Source: Fimenecus sp045613065 (GTDB taxonomy: Bacteria > Bacillota > Clostridia > Oscillospirales > Acutalibacteraceae). From it: a stretch of 39,929 nucleotides of DNA. Under the pieces are notes generated by a model, which searched no databases, was not told the DNA's origin, and saw nothing but the letters and a program-made list of their open reading frames with translations. This document shows, in pieces, positions 1 to 8,345 of this stretch; positions within the stretch are counted from its first letter, which is position 1, and each line of letters starts with the position of its first letter. The stretch lies in the NCBI GenBank assembly GCA_045613065.1, contig JAZLAH010000010.1, positions 1 through 39,929 of the forward strand. The letters are read 5' to 3'. The position numbers and the translations under genes are program-made.

Positions 1-128
1 AATGACGCAGTTGCATCGTTTACCTCATCTGACAAAACGATAATTCTGTCATTTAAAAGTCTTGAAAAAATATCGTACTGTCTTTCCCCTCTGTTTGTCT
101 GTTCAACAACGTATGGTACAAGTGCCAT
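1..128 (-). CDS. clpP: ATP-dependent Clp protease proteolytic subunit, N-terminal part (runs off the window)
   Basis: The first 42 residues read MALVPYVVEQTNRGERQYD and continue through IFSRLLNDRIIVL, the typical ClpP N-terminus: the axial-loop region and first strands that precede the Ser-His-Asp catalytic core, which lies outside the window. ClpP is the cytoplasmic serine peptidase that degrades proteins unfolded by ClpX or ClpC. The start is set by a GGAGGTAAT ribosome binding site just upstream. It lies 88 bases downstream of tig in the same direction, the tig-clpP order seen in many bacteria. A hairpin separates the two genes. The call is firm although only the N-terminus is present. Confidence 0.93.
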   Translation of the reverse strand, partial: MALVPYVVEQTNRGERQYDIFSRLLNDRIIVLSDEVNDATAS

Positions 129-164
129 AATATTACCTCCATTCAATATCTTTGAAAAGTATTA

Positions 165-197
165 AAGAATTGTCCTTTTGAGTATTGGACAATTCTT
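165..197 (-). terminator. Hairpin between tig and clpP, partial terminator or processing site
   Basis: An 11-bp perfect inverted repeat (165-175 with 187-197, core GAATTGTCC/GGACAATTC) is followed on the minus strand by a U-rich but interrupted tract (TTTAATACTTTT). No clear promoter fits between it and clpP. It could therefore attenuate readthrough into clpP or stabilise the tig end rather than fully terminate. Confidence 0.6.
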
Positions 198-216
198 CAA
201 CACTTAAACACATATT

Positions 217-1599
217 TTATTCAGCGTCTGCTTCTTTTTTTGTTGTTTTCTTTGCAGCTGTTTTCTTTGCTGGAGCTTTTTCTTCTCCATCCTTCTTTTC
301 AGCTGTCTTCTTTGTTGCTTTTTCTTCAGTTACCTTTGCACTGTTCTTAACAAGGTCAATTGCTTTCTTTGACTTAATGTCACCTGCAAGAGATTCTGCA
401 GGAATTGCCTTCTTAACTGCATCAACATCCATATTATATGTCTTTGCAAGGTTTTCATATTCAGCATTAACTTCGTCTTCAGTAACTTCGATGTTTTCTG
501 CCTTAACAATTGCTTCAACAGCAAGTGAAAGTTTAACCTGAGCTTCAGCATTTTCTTTGTAGCCGTCTCTGAAAGCTGCCATTTCCATACCTGTGTATGA
601 AAGGTATGTGTTGAGGTCAAGGCCCTGTGACTGAAGTCTGTAGTTGAAGTTATCAACGATATTGTCGATTTCAGCTTCAATCATAACTGCAGGAATATCA
701 GCTTCCATACCCTTTACAACTTCTTCAAGAAGGTCATTTACTACCTTATTGTCAGCATCTGCTTTCTTTGCGTCTTCAAGCTGTGCCTTAACACTCTTCT
801 TAAGTTCATCAAGAGTATCAAATTCACTTACGTCCTTTGCAAACTCATCATCAAGTGCAGGAAGTTCCTTAACCTTAATTTCGTGAAGCTTAATCTTGAA
901 AACAGCATCCTTTGATGCAAGGTTTTCCTGGTATTCTGCTGGGAATGTAACATTTACATCAAATTCTTCACCGATTTTGTGACCGATAATCTGGTCTTCA
1001 AATCCAGGGATAAATGAACCGCTACCGATTACAAGTTCATACTTTTCAGCTTTACCACCATCAAATGCTATGCCATCAACGAAGCCTTCGAAATCGATAA
1101 CTGCTGTATCATTCTTCTTAACAGTTCTCTTTTCAACGCTAACCATTCTTGAGTTCTGTTCCTGCATCTTAGCAAGTTCAGCCTTAACTTCATCAGCAGC
1201 AACTTTACATGAAGGCTTTGTAGCCTTAAGTCCCTTGTATTCACCAAGCTTAACTTCAGGTTTAACAGCAACCTTAAGCTTTAATACAACACCATCTTTG
1301 CCAATTTCTGGAACTTCAAGGTCATAAGGAGAACCAACAACATCAAGTTTTGATTCGATGATTGCTTCACTTACAGCCTCAGGATAAACGAGTTCAAGAG
1401 CATCTTCATAGAATACACCTTCACCGTACATTTTTTCGATGAAAGCTCTTGGTGCCTTACCTTTTCTGAATCCCTTGATAACGATATCTTTTCTCTGTTT
1501 GAGATATGCCTTCTGTATAGCAGCTTCAAACTTTTCGCCATCAATTGAGATTTCAAGTTCGTAGACATTCTTTTCTACATTGTTTGTTGACTTTAACAT
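217..1599 (-). CDS. tig: Trigger factor, ribosome-associated chaperone and peptidyl-prolyl isomerase
   Basis: This 460-residue protein has the three trigger factor domains. The N-terminal ribosome-binding domain carries the signature loop GFRKGKAPR at residues 43-51, which docks on ribosomal protein L23. An FKBP-type isomerase domain spans roughly residues 160-245 (DTAVIDFEG and IPGFEDQIIG are typical). A helical C-terminal chaperone domain follows. It holds nascent chains at the tunnel exit. Residues 425-460 form an extra Lys/Ala/Glu/Thr-rich tail (KKTAAKKTTKK type) that most trigger factors lack. The start is fixed by AGGAGGAAT eight bases upstream, and a good sigma-A-type promoter precedes it. 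clpP lies downstream. Confidence 0.96.
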   Translation of the reverse strand: MLKSTNNVEKNVYELEISIDGEKFEAAIQKAYLKQRKDIVIKGFRKGKAPRAFIEKMYGEGVFYEDALELVYPEAVSEAIIESKLDVVGSPYDLEVPEIGKDGVVLKLKVAVKPEVKLGEYKGLKATKPSCKVAADEVKAELAKMQEQNSRMVSVEKRTVKKNDTAVIDFEGFVDGIAFDGGKAEKYELVIGSGSFIPGFEDQIIGHKIGEEFDVNVTFPAEYQENLASKDAVFKIKLHEIKVKELPALDDEFAKDVSEFDTLDELKKSVKAQLEDAKKADADNKVVNDLLEEVVKGMEADIPAVMIEAEIDNIVDNFNYRLQSQGLDLNTYLSYTGMEMAAFRDGYKENAEAQVKLSLAVEAIVKAENIEVTEDEVNAEYENLAKTYNMDVDAVKKAIPAESLAGDIKSKKAIDLVKNSAKVTEEKATKKTAEKKDGEEKAPAKKTAAKKTTKKEADAE

Positions 1600-1659
1600 T
1601 AAATATTCCTCCTGAATATCATTGTTTACAGCATTTTATTTTACCGCAATATTCGTGAT

Positions 1660-1688
1660 ATTATATCATATAAAAAATACAATTACAA
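1660..1688 (-). promoter_or_regulatory. Sigma-A type promoter for tig
   Basis: On the minus strand, TTGTAA (1683-1688) and TATAAT (1660-1665) are separated by 17 bases, with tig beginning about 60 bases downstream. The exact -10 hexamer and ideal spacing support it. Confidence 0.75.
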
Positions 1689-1761
1689 TATTTTCCTTAA
1701 GTTTTTCTTCAATTTTCAGCAAAAATAATACTAATTTTATTGCAAAAACGCTATTTATTAG

Positions 1762-2451
1762 CTATTTATTAATAAATAACGGACAAAAATCAAGATAATC
1801 AGCCGAATTTAAATGAAAATTTATTCCATATTTTTCTCCATTTAAAGCACCTTTTATTGCTCCTCCGTGGAGATGTCCGTAATAGCATCTCGATATTTCA
1901 TTATCAACAAGCACCTTTAAAATCGGCTCACAATCACGCAATATACTGATTGGAGGATAGTGAAGAAAAACAACAACTTCTCCTCCAAGTTTTTTTGCTT
2001 CATCAATAGAGCGTTGAAGCCTTGCACACTCACGAGCCATAACCTTATCTACATTTTCGCTTTCTGCATCAAAAAACCAGCCTCGTGTACCTGCAACAGA
2101 AATATCACCTATACGATATGCGTTGTTATGAAGAAATTTGATTGTATCAAAACCTTTTTCTTTGCAGAATTTTTCCATTTTAGTAAGGGTATTCCACCAA
2201 TAGTCGTGATTTCCTTTTGAAATAATTTTTGTTCCTTTTAAATTATTAAGAAACTCAAAATCTTTTTCAGCCTCTTCAAGGCTCATTGCCCAAGAAATAT
2301 CTCCGTTGATTATAACTGTATCATCATCTTCAATAAGATGTTGCCAATTTTTTTCTATTCTTTGGGCATAGTCATCCCAGCCCTTGAAAATATCCATGGG
2401 TTTATCAACAGAAAATGATAAATGAGTATCACCAATAGCATAAACGGACAT
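1762..2451 (-). CDS. Calcineurin-like metallophosphoesterase
   Basis: A 229-residue cytoplasmic protein with all the metal-binding blocks of the family: GDTH at 7-10, GD at 50-51 (INGDISW), GNHD at 80-83, a His at 164 (LHYPP) and GHLHG at 192-196. These bind a two-metal centre that hydrolyses phosphoesters; the physiological substrate cannot be told from sequence. Clostridial genomes carry similar stand-alone proteins. I chose ATG at 2451 rather than an upstream TTG at 2457, because AGGAGA is well spaced only to the ATG. It sits upstream of tig but tig has its own promoter. It is divergent from the DUF1540 gene. Confidence 0.88.
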   Translation of the reverse strand: MSVYAIGDTHLSFSVDKPMDIFKGWDDYAQRIEKNWQHLIEDDDTVIINGDISWAMSLEEAEKDFEFLNNLKGTKIISKGNHDYWWNTLTKMEKFCKEKGFDTIKFLHNNAYRIGDISVAGTRGWFFDAESENVDKVMARECARLQRSIDEAKKLGGEVVVFLHYPPISILRDCEPILKVLVDNEISRCYYGHLHGGAIKGALNGEKYGINFHLNSADYLDFCPLFINK

Positions 2452-2519
2452 AAACAAAAATCTCCTACGAATAATTATAAGCCATCTTCAAAAAATAAAT
2501 ATGAAAGGAGGCTATTAAA

Positions 2520-2684
2520 ATGGATAAAAACAAAAATATCACTTGTGACGCTTGTCATTGCACATTCAATGATGGTCATATGAACTGTACAGCAGACGGA
2601 ATTAAAGTTGGCACACACAACGCTTGTTCTTGCGACGATACAAGATGTGCAACATTTACTTTAAAGATGACTGACGTAGAATAA
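2520..2684 (+). CDS. DUF1540 domain small Cys-rich protein
   Basis: A 54-residue gene preceded by AAAGGAGG. The protein is MDKNKNITCDACHC followed by further cysteines (seven in all: C9, C12, C14, C23, C36, C38 and C43). The pattern CxxCxC, then NC, then a central hydrophobic Ile-Lys-Val-Gly stretch, then CSC and C, matches the DUF1540 family of small presumed metal-binding proteins common in Clostridia. No function is established. The spacing of the cysteines suggests Zn or Fe-S binding (inference). It lies alone between divergent and convergent genes. Confidence 0.85.
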   Translation: MDKNKNITCDACHCTFNDGHMNCTADGIKVGTHNACSCDDTRCATFTLKMTDVE

Positions 2685-2697
2685 AACTAAATTAAAA

Positions 2698-2736
2698 TTG
2701 CGGAAACCTGAAAATAAGTTTCATGGGTTTCCGCAA
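2698..2736. terminator. Intrinsic terminator of thrC, shared with the convergent DUF1540 gene
   Basis: An 11-bp stem TTGCGGAAACC/GGTTTCCGCAA (2698-2708 with 2726-2736) lies between two convergent genes. The U-rich tract (AATTTTAATTTAGTTTT) is on the minus-strand side, so it best serves thrC. A plus-strand role is weaker. Confidence 0.8.
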
Positions 2737-2753
2737 AAATTATTCAGGCTTTT

Positions 2754-4247
2754 TTATATACCTAACATATCAAATACAACCTGCTTCATATCCTCTTTTT
2801 TACTTACACGAGTAAAACGAGGCTCTTTTCCTTTGAGAGTTGCAAGCTGCTGTGGTACTGGCTCATTTGATTTATTAAAGAGTTCATCAACCATATCAAA
2901 TTCGTTATCTGCTTTAATTTCGTCTGTAATGGCAGCAAGAACACTTGAAGAGAATTTATATGGGTTTGCTGTTGAAGCAATAACTGTTGGTGTTTTATCA
3001 CCTGTTTTTGCTACATAATCGTCATAAACCTTAACTGCAACTGCTGTATGAGTATCACAAAGGTATTTTTTATCGTCAAATACTTTACCAATTGTTGTCT
3101 TTGTTTCAGCATCATCACAACAACCAGCTGCAAACAAAGCTTTTACCTTATCAGCAACATCTGCTGAAACTGTATATTTACCATCATTATTAAGTGATGC
3201 CATCCATTCTGCAACCTGAACATCATTTTCACCACAAAGGTGGAAAAGAAGTCTTTCAAGGTTACTTGAAATAAGAATATCCATTGATGGTGATGTTGTG
3301 CAATAGAAATCTCTATTCTTATCGTAAGTACCACTTGTAAGGAAGTCTGTAAGAACATTATTTGAGTTTGATGCACAAATAAGTGACTTTACAGGAATCC
3401 CCATTCTCTTTGCATAATATGCAGCAAGAATATTACCGAAGTTACCTGTAGGAACAACAACGTTCATTTCTTCGCCATTTTTAAGTTCACCGTTCTGGAT
3501 CATATCACAATATGCTGAAACATAGTAAACAATCTGTGGTACAAGACGACCCCAGTTGATTGAGTTCGCTGATGAGAATGCAAGACCATTTTCCTTGAAT
3601 TTCTTTTCAATATCTTTATCAGTGAAAATCTTCTTAACACCGCTCTGTGCATCGTCAAAGTTACCTTCAATAGCACAAACGCTTACATTTGAACCAGCCT
3701 GAGTTGTCATCTGGAGTTTCTGCATTGGGCTTACGCCATCAACAGGATAGAAAACAAGAATTTTTGTATTAGGAACATCTGCGAAACCTTCAAGAGCTGC
3801 TTTACCTGTATCACCTGATGTAGCAACAAGGATAACGATTTCTGTATCCTTAACAGTCTTACCAGCTGAAACTGTAAGAAGATAAGGAAGAAGCTGAAGC
3901 GCCATATCCTTAAATGCACAAGTAGGTCCTCTCCAGAGTTCAAGAACATTTGCAGTATCAGTTAATTTATATAAAGGGGCAACTTTATCAGAACTGAACT
4001 TACCTGCTTTATAAGCACCCTCAACACACATTGAAAGTTCTTCTTCAGTAAAATCTGTAAGATAAAGACGAAGTACTTCCTTTGCTCTTTCAATATATGT
4101 CATTGGAACAAGTTTTTCAATAAATTCAGCTGAAATTTCAGGAATTTCTGTTGGAACAAAAAGACCTCCTTCAGATGAAATGCCTTTTGCGATAGCTTCT
4201 GCTGCAGTTACGCGAACAGATTTATCTCTTGTACTTGTATAAAACAT
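2754..4247 (-). CDS. thrC: Threonine synthase
   Basis: This 497-residue PLP enzyme converts O-phospho-L-homoserine to L-threonine, the last step of threonine synthesis. The N-terminal region (YTSTRDKS, SEGGLFVP) is the hallmark of the long microbial threonine synthase class. The PLP-binding lysine is K113 in AFKDMALQLLP. The phosphate-binding loop region is ATSGDTGKAA (142-151), and VPTGNFGNILA is also conserved. Length fits the ThrC class of about 430-500 residues. It starts at an ATG with AAAGGATG upstream. It is separated from yraN by 60 bases containing its own promoter, and followed by a terminator, so it probably forms a single-gene unit. No T-box or riboswitch is visible upstream. Confidence 0.95.
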   Translation of the reverse strand: MFYTSTRDKSVRVTAAEAIAKGISSEGGLFVPTEIPEISAEFIEKLVPMTYIERAKEVLRLYLTDFTEEELSMCVEGAYKAGKFSSDKVAPLYKLTDTANVLELWRGPTCAFKDMALQLLPYLLTVSAGKTVKDTEIVILVATSGDTGKAALEGFADVPNTKILVFYPVDGVSPMQKLQMTTQAGSNVSVCAIEGNFDDAQSGVKKIFTDKDIEKKFKENGLAFSSANSINWGRLVPQIVYYVSAYCDMIQNGELKNGEEMNVVVPTGNFGNILAAYYAKRMGIPVKSLICASNSNNVLTDFLTSGTYDKNRDFYCTTSPSMDILISSNLERLLFHLCGENDVQVAEWMASLNNDGKYTVSADVADKVKALFAAGCCDDAETKTTIGKVFDDKKYLCDTHTAVAVKVYDDYVAKTGDKTPTVIASTANPYKFSSSVLAAITDEIKADNEFDMVDELFNKSNEPVPQQLATLKGKEPRFTRVSKKEDMKQVVFDMLGI

Positions 4248-4272
4248 TTAAAACACATCCTTTTCGTGTGGT

Positions 4273-4301
4273 ATTTTATCATATTACTTTCATATTTTCA
4301 A
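4273..4301 (-). promoter_or_regulatory. Promoter for thrC
   Basis: TTGAAA (4296-4301) and TAAAAT (4273-4278) on the minus strand are 17 bases apart, immediately upstream of thrC and just downstream of the yraN stop. This gives thrC an independent start although it follows the long hprK-yraN operon. Confidence 0.65.
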
Positions 4302-4307
4302 CATATT

Positions 4308-4673
4308 TTAATGCCCTTTTGCATCAAAAGCATTCTCGATATGATTTATTCGAACAGGTTCATCATTTTCAAAATAGACTTCGACAATATCAAAACGAGG
4401 TTGTTTATTGCTTTGATGTTCCTTAAGGTACAGTTGTGAAGCAGCAATAATCTTATTTCTTTTAAAATAATCAACTGCCTCAGCAGGAGAAAATTTCATG
4501 TTTTCACTTCGTGTTTTTACTTCTACAAAGCAAATATACTTTCTATCCTCTGCAATAATGTCTATTTCACCTAATCTGCAATTATAATGAGCAGATACAA
4601 CGTCGTATCCATGACACCTTAAATATCTTGATGCTATAACTTCTCCAAATCTACCTAGCAAATGACTATCCAT
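4308..4673 (-). CDS. yraN: YraN family (UPF0102) nuclease-fold protein
   Basis: 121 residues with the family signature: an N-terminal G-x-x-GE helix (LGRFGEVIAS), GEIDII at 35-40 and EVKTR at 51-55. Together these form a PD-(D/E)xK-type Holliday-junction-resolvase-like core. The biological role is not established. It overlaps the rnhB stop by one base (TAATG), in the conserved rbgA-rnhB-yraN order. Confidence 0.93.
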   Translation of the reverse strand: MDSHLLGRFGEVIASRYLRCHGYDVVSAHYNCRLGEIDIIAEDRKYICFVEVKTRSENMKFSPAEAVDYFKRNKIIAASQLYLKEHQSNKQPRFDIVEVYFENDEPVRINHIENAFDAKGH

Positions 4674-5278
4674 TATTTTCCACCATATAGTTTTTTAAGA
4701 AATGTCATTCTGTGAATTGGTGATGGTCCATATTCCTTAAGCATTTCATAATGCAATTTTGTACCATAACCTTTATGCTTTTCAAACTGATACTGAGGAT
4801 ATTCTTCTGCTTTTTCAAGCATAAATCTGTCTCGACTTACCTTTGCAAGGATTGAAGCAGCTGCAATAGACATACTCTTTGCATCGCCTTTGACAACTGT
4901 TTCTTCCATAACAAAAGGAATTTTAGGATACTGATTACCATCAATCAGTGCATAATCAGGTTTCTGTTTAAGTCCCTCAACAGCTCTATGCATAGCAAGA
5001 AAAGTTGCGTTCAAAATATTGATTTCGTCAATTTCCTGTTCAGTTGCTATACCAATAGAATAATCAACTGCTTTTTCACAGATAACATCGAATAATTGTT
5101 CACGCTTTTTCTCACTGATTTTTTTCGAGTCATTAAGACCATCTATTTGCAGACCTAAAGGCAAGATAACCGCAGCGGCATAAACAGGACCAGCCAAAGG
5201 TCCCCTACCTGCTTCATCAATTCCGCATACAAGTTTATATCCTGCACTCAATGCTTTTTCTTCGTATAAATAATCCAT
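4673..5278 (-). CDS. rnhB: Ribonuclease HII
   Basis: 201 residues. The enzyme cuts the RNA strand of RNA-DNA hybrids and nicks at single ribonucleotides left in DNA. The active-site carboxylates are visible: D21 and E22 in GIDEAGRGPLAGPV, D113 in LIDGNQ and D132 in KGDAKS. The SIAAASILAKVSRDR block typical of RNase HII follows. It starts three bases after the rbgA stop and shares one base with yraN, so it is translationally packed into the operon. Confidence 0.96.
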   Translation of the reverse strand: MDYLYEEKALSAGYKLVCGIDEAGRGPLAGPVYAAAVILPLGLQIDGLNDSKKISEKKREQLFDVICEKAVDYSIGIATEQEIDEINILNATFLAMHRAVEGLKQKPDYALIDGNQYPKIPFVMEETVVKGDAKSMSIAAASILAKVSRDRFMLEKAEEYPQYQFEKHKGYGTKLHYEMLKEYGPSPIHRMTFLKKLYGGK

Positions 5279-5281
5279 CTT

Positions 5282-6148
5282 TTACACCGGTTTTTCAAGA
5301 GAAATTGTTCCTAATCTTCCGCCTCTGTATTCATCAAGCAACATAACAGATGCTCGTTCATAGTCGATTTCTCCACCTTTAATCATCATTCCACGCTTTT
5401 TGCCAATCATTTCAAGAACTTCCCAAGCTTCTTTGTCTTCAAAATTAGCAATTTTATATCTTTCTGAAAGTCTATCAGGATAATCTGTTTTCATAACCTC
5501 AAGAAGTCTTATAGCAAGAGTTTCACTATCAAGAATTTCATCTTTAACAGAGCCTATAAAAGCAAGTCTGTCACCAACTTTAGGGTCGTCAAACTTAGGC
5601 CACAATACACCTGGTGTATCAAGCAATTCAATTCCATTTCCAATAGGAAACCATTGATTATGTCTTGTAACACCCGCTTTATCAGCAACTTTTGCCTTAG
5701 CACTTCCTGCCATTCTGTTTATAAATGAAGATTTACCTGTATTAGGAATACCAACAACCATAATACGCAACGCTTTTCCAGGCATTCCTCTATCTTCATT
5801 TTTCTTTATTATGTCCTTTAAAACTTCTCTTACAGCAACAATGTAATTGTTAAGCCCTTTTCCTGTACGACAATCCACAGGTATTGCTCTTACACCTTTA
5901 TTCTTGTAATACTCAACCCACTGGTTTGTTGTATTTTTATCAGCAAGGTCACATTTATTCAAAAGGATAATACGTGGCTTACCACTTATCATTTCTTCAA
6001 TTTCAGGATTTGAGCTACTGTAAGGAATTCGCGCATCAATGATTTCAGTAACACCGTCTACGAGTGACAAACTCTCTTTAATAAGACGGCGTGTTTTAGC
6101 CATATGACCAGGAAACCATTGGACAATCTGTCTTTGATTATCACCCAT
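5282..6148 (-). CDS. rbgA: Ribosome biogenesis GTPase RbgA (YlqF)
   Basis: 288 residues with circularly permuted GTPase motifs: G4 NKCD at 64-67 comes before the P-loop GIPNTGKSS (133-141), followed by the G2 threonine around 161 and DTPG at 177-180. This order is diagnostic of the YlqF/YawG group. In Bacillus RbgA completes 50S subunit assembly. The N-terminal WFPGHMAKT is characteristic. The start overlaps the upstream lepB stop by 8 bases, with AAGGAG seven bases before the ATG. Confidence 0.95.
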   Translation of the reverse strand: MGDNQRQIVQWFPGHMAKTRRLIKESLSLVDGVTEIIDARIPYSSSNPEIEEMISGKPRIILLNKCDLADKNTTNQWVEYYKNKGVRAIPVDCRTGKGLNNYIVAVREVLKDIIKKNEDRGMPGKALRIMVVGIPNTGKSSFINRMAGSAKAKVADKAGVTRHNQWFPIGNGIELLDTPGVLWPKFDDPKVGDRLAFIGSVKDEILDSETLAIRLLEVMKTDYPDRLSERYKIANFEDKEAWEVLEMIGKKRGMMIKGGEIDYERASVMLLDEYRGGRLGTISLEKPV

Positions 6149-6725
6149 TTTGCGACTCCTTAAAATCTACATTAAACAAAGATTTGTCACCAAATCTATA
6201 AATTACTTTACCAATAATATAATCTTCATCAATCATTCCGATGAACTCATCACGACTATCAGAAGAATTGTTACGGTTATCACCCATTACAAAAATTTTA
6301 CCTTCAGGAACTGTAAACAACTTATTCATTGCAGGTGTATATTCCATTTCTTCTTTTATGTATGGTTCATCAAGAACTTTTCCATCGACAATTACCTGAC
6401 CTGAAATTTCATTAAACCAAACAGTTTGTCCACCAACTGCAATTACTCTTTTTATAAGAACTTTATTGAAGATGTTTGGCTGAGAAGTAACAACAACATC
6501 ACCGTATTCAACATCACTTACAATAGAACTGATTACAAGTCTATCGGCATTGTAAAGAGTATTTTCCATTGATTCACCGGAAACAGTTGAAATTTTGAAA
6601 AAAAATGTAAAAATAATTCCAACTGATATAACAGCAGAAACAAGTATAGATGCAAAGTCATATATTGATTCTGCATTCTTTTTTAATTTTTCTTCTACAA
6701 CATCAACATTCATATTTTCATCCAT
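6141..6725 (-). CDS. lepB: Type I signal peptidase, second of a tandem pair
   Basis: 194 residues: a short cytoplasmic N-terminus, one transmembrane helix (about 25-44), then the extracytoplasmic catalytic domain. The Ser nucleophile is S52 in SGESM and the general base is K92 in LIKRVIAVGG. The conserved GDNRNNSSDSR block is at 148-158. It removes signal peptides from exported proteins. The ATG at 6725 is chosen over one at 6740 because GGGAGA precedes it and it overlaps the previous stop as TAATG. It is a paralogue of the neighbouring gene and appears fully active. Confidence 0.93.
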   Translation of the reverse strand: MDENMNVDVVEEKLKKNAESIYDFASILVSAVISVGIIFTFFFKISTVSGESMENTLYNADRLVISSIVSDVEYGDVVVTSQPNIFNKVLIKRVIAVGGQTVWFNEISGQVIVDGKVLDEPYIKEEMEYTPAMNKLFTVPEGKIFVMGDNRNNSSDSRDEFIGMIDEDYIIGKVIYRFGDKSLFNVDFKESQNG

Positions 6726-7414
6726 TAATATATCTCCCATTCACCAAAAGGATACATACGAGCATTCACAACACCAAGTATATACCTTTCATCTATAATA
6801 CCAATTGAGTCAAATCGGCTATCCAATGAGTTGTTACGATTATCACCCATTACGAAAACATAACCCTCTGGAATTCTAATTGGTTTATCAAAATCACCTT
6901 TATTGCGTGTCTGTTCCATAATGTATGGTTCATCAATTACTTCTCCGTTAACCTCTACTCTGCCTGTAACAAAGTCAATATCAAGAGTATCTCCACCAAT
7001 AGCAATAACTCGCTTAATCAAAGGCTCATTGAGGTCGTTAGGCTGAGTAATAACAACAATATCTCCTCGATTAATCTCTGTATTGATAGCTTTTACAGTA
7101 AGCCAATCACCATGATTAAGAGTAGGCATCATAGACTCACCATCAACACCAACAACTCTAAAACAGAAAACAAAAACAAGCAGAATAAGAATGATTGAAA
7201 ACACAAATGAGTCCATCCACTCATATATAATTTCCCAAGGACCTTTTTTCACCTTAACAGCTACAGGTCCTTCTATCTTTTGTCCTTGTTCTTTTTTCTT
7301 AATTTCTTTAATATCAATGACAAAAGATTCTTTTTTGTGAATATCATTCTTTTGCACGACATCTATGCTTTTATTTTTATTATAATCAAAAGAAATATCT
7401 TCTGTTCTTCTCAT
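6725..7414 (-). CDS. lepB: Type I signal peptidase, first of a tandem pair, with a long cytoplasmic N-terminus
   Basis: 229 residues. The first 60 or so are charged and Lys-rich, unlike the shorter downstream copy. A transmembrane segment (about 70-88) is followed by the catalytic serine S94 in DGESMMP and lysine K134 in LIKRVIAIGG, and then the GDNRNNSLDSR block. Both catalytic residues are present, so both tandem copies should be functional. The start ATG has AGGTG upstream and follows whiA by 8 bases. Duplicated signal peptidases in Firmicutes can differ in substrate choice; whether these do is inference. Confidence 0.93.
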   Translation of the reverse strand: MRRTEDISFDYNKNKSIDVVQKNDIHKKESFVIDIKEIKKKEQGQKIEGPVAVKVKKGPWEIIYEWMDSFVFSIILILLVFVFCFRVVGVDGESMMPTLNHGDWLTVKAINTEINRGDIVVITQPNDLNEPLIKRVIAIGGDTLDIDFVTGRVEVNGEVIDEPYIMEQTRNKGDFDKPIRIPEGYVFVMGDNRNNSLDSRFDSIGIIDERYILGVVNARMYPFGEWEIY

Positions 7415-7422
7415 AATTTCAC

Positions 7423-8325
7423 CTATTTAATATTTTTTGAAATTTCACAAATTCTCTGTAATCTGTGATTAACACCTGAACGAGAAATGGAAACACTTAA
7501 TTTTTCACCAAGTTCACGCAACGACATATCGGGATTTTCCAATCTGATTTCTGCAAGTTCCTCAAGGTCATCCGACAAATATGATAATCCCACTGTATTC
7601 TTAATATGTAAAATTGCATTTACCTGTTTTGATGATGCATCAAGAGTTTTATCGAGATTGGCATTTTCAAAATTCAATTTTCTGTTAACGTTATTACGCA
7701 TATCTTTATACATTTTTACTCCCATTATTTCGAGAGAAGAATTAAATGCACCCATAACAGTCAACAAATCTTCAATGAATTCACTATCCTTAAAATATAC
7801 CACATAGTTTGAGTTTCTTGTTACACTTTTAGGTTCAACAATCAACTCATCATAATCATTTATAAAAAGTTTAAGGTCACGACTTAAATTAAGATACGGA
7901 ACAACGAATTCAAGATGGTAATTCTTATTTGGGTCATTTACTGTACCACAAGTGAGAAATGCACCTTTCAAGAATGCAACTTTACAACACTCATCACCAA
8001 TATTGCTCCAATTAAGTCTTGAACCACCATTTCTCTTGTCATACCCAAAAGTTTCCATAACCTTAAATCTATCTTCACTTTTTGTTACTTCAACCTTAAA
8101 TTTACCTGCATCAGATTTAGTGAGTTTTGGTTTTACGCCACAAACAACCTGCATAAGTTCAGCATATCTATTTGCTACACCCTCATGCTCTGTTAACAAG
8201 GAAATTTCGTAGTATGAAAACGCTCTTGAAAAAAGCATCATACCATAAGCAAAAGCGTGACGACAACACTCATTTTCTATTTCTGAATATAATATTTCAT
8301 TTTTTACATTTGCTGAAAATGACAT
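7423..8325 (-). CDS. whiA: WhiA family DNA-binding regulator
   Basis: 300 residues. The N-terminal two-thirds resembles a LAGLIDADG homing-endonuclease fold without nuclease residues. The C-terminal helix-turn-helix (SLRELGEKLSVSISRSGVN, near 270-290) is the most conserved part of the family. WhiA controls sporulation septation in Streptomyces and affects division and growth in Bacillus. Here it directly follows rapZ, with yvcK, usually between them, missing. The start has AAAGGA upstream. Confidence 0.95.
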   Translation of the reverse strand: MSFSANVKNEILYSEIENECCRHAFAYGMMLFSRAFSYYEISLLTEHEGVANRYAELMQVVCGVKPKLTKSDAGKFKVEVTKSEDRFKVMETFGYDKRNGGSRLNWSNIGDECCKVAFLKGAFLTCGTVNDPNKNYHLEFVVPYLNLSRDLKLFINDYDELIVEPKSVTRNSNYVVYFKDSEFIEDLLTVMGAFNSSLEIMGVKMYKDMRNNVNRKLNFENANLDKTLDASSKQVNAILHIKNTVGLSYLSDDLEELAEIRLENPDMSLRELGEKLSVSISRSGVNHRLQRICEISKNIK

Positions 8326-8345
8326 ATTAAAAATCCTTTATTTAT

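Noticed and set aside
1762..1790. AT-only palindrome around the end of the metallophosphoesterase gene
   Set aside because: No GC stem and no reliable T-run, so it is not a convincing terminator; the TTATTTATTAATAAATAA symmetry can arise by chance in AT-rich DNA.
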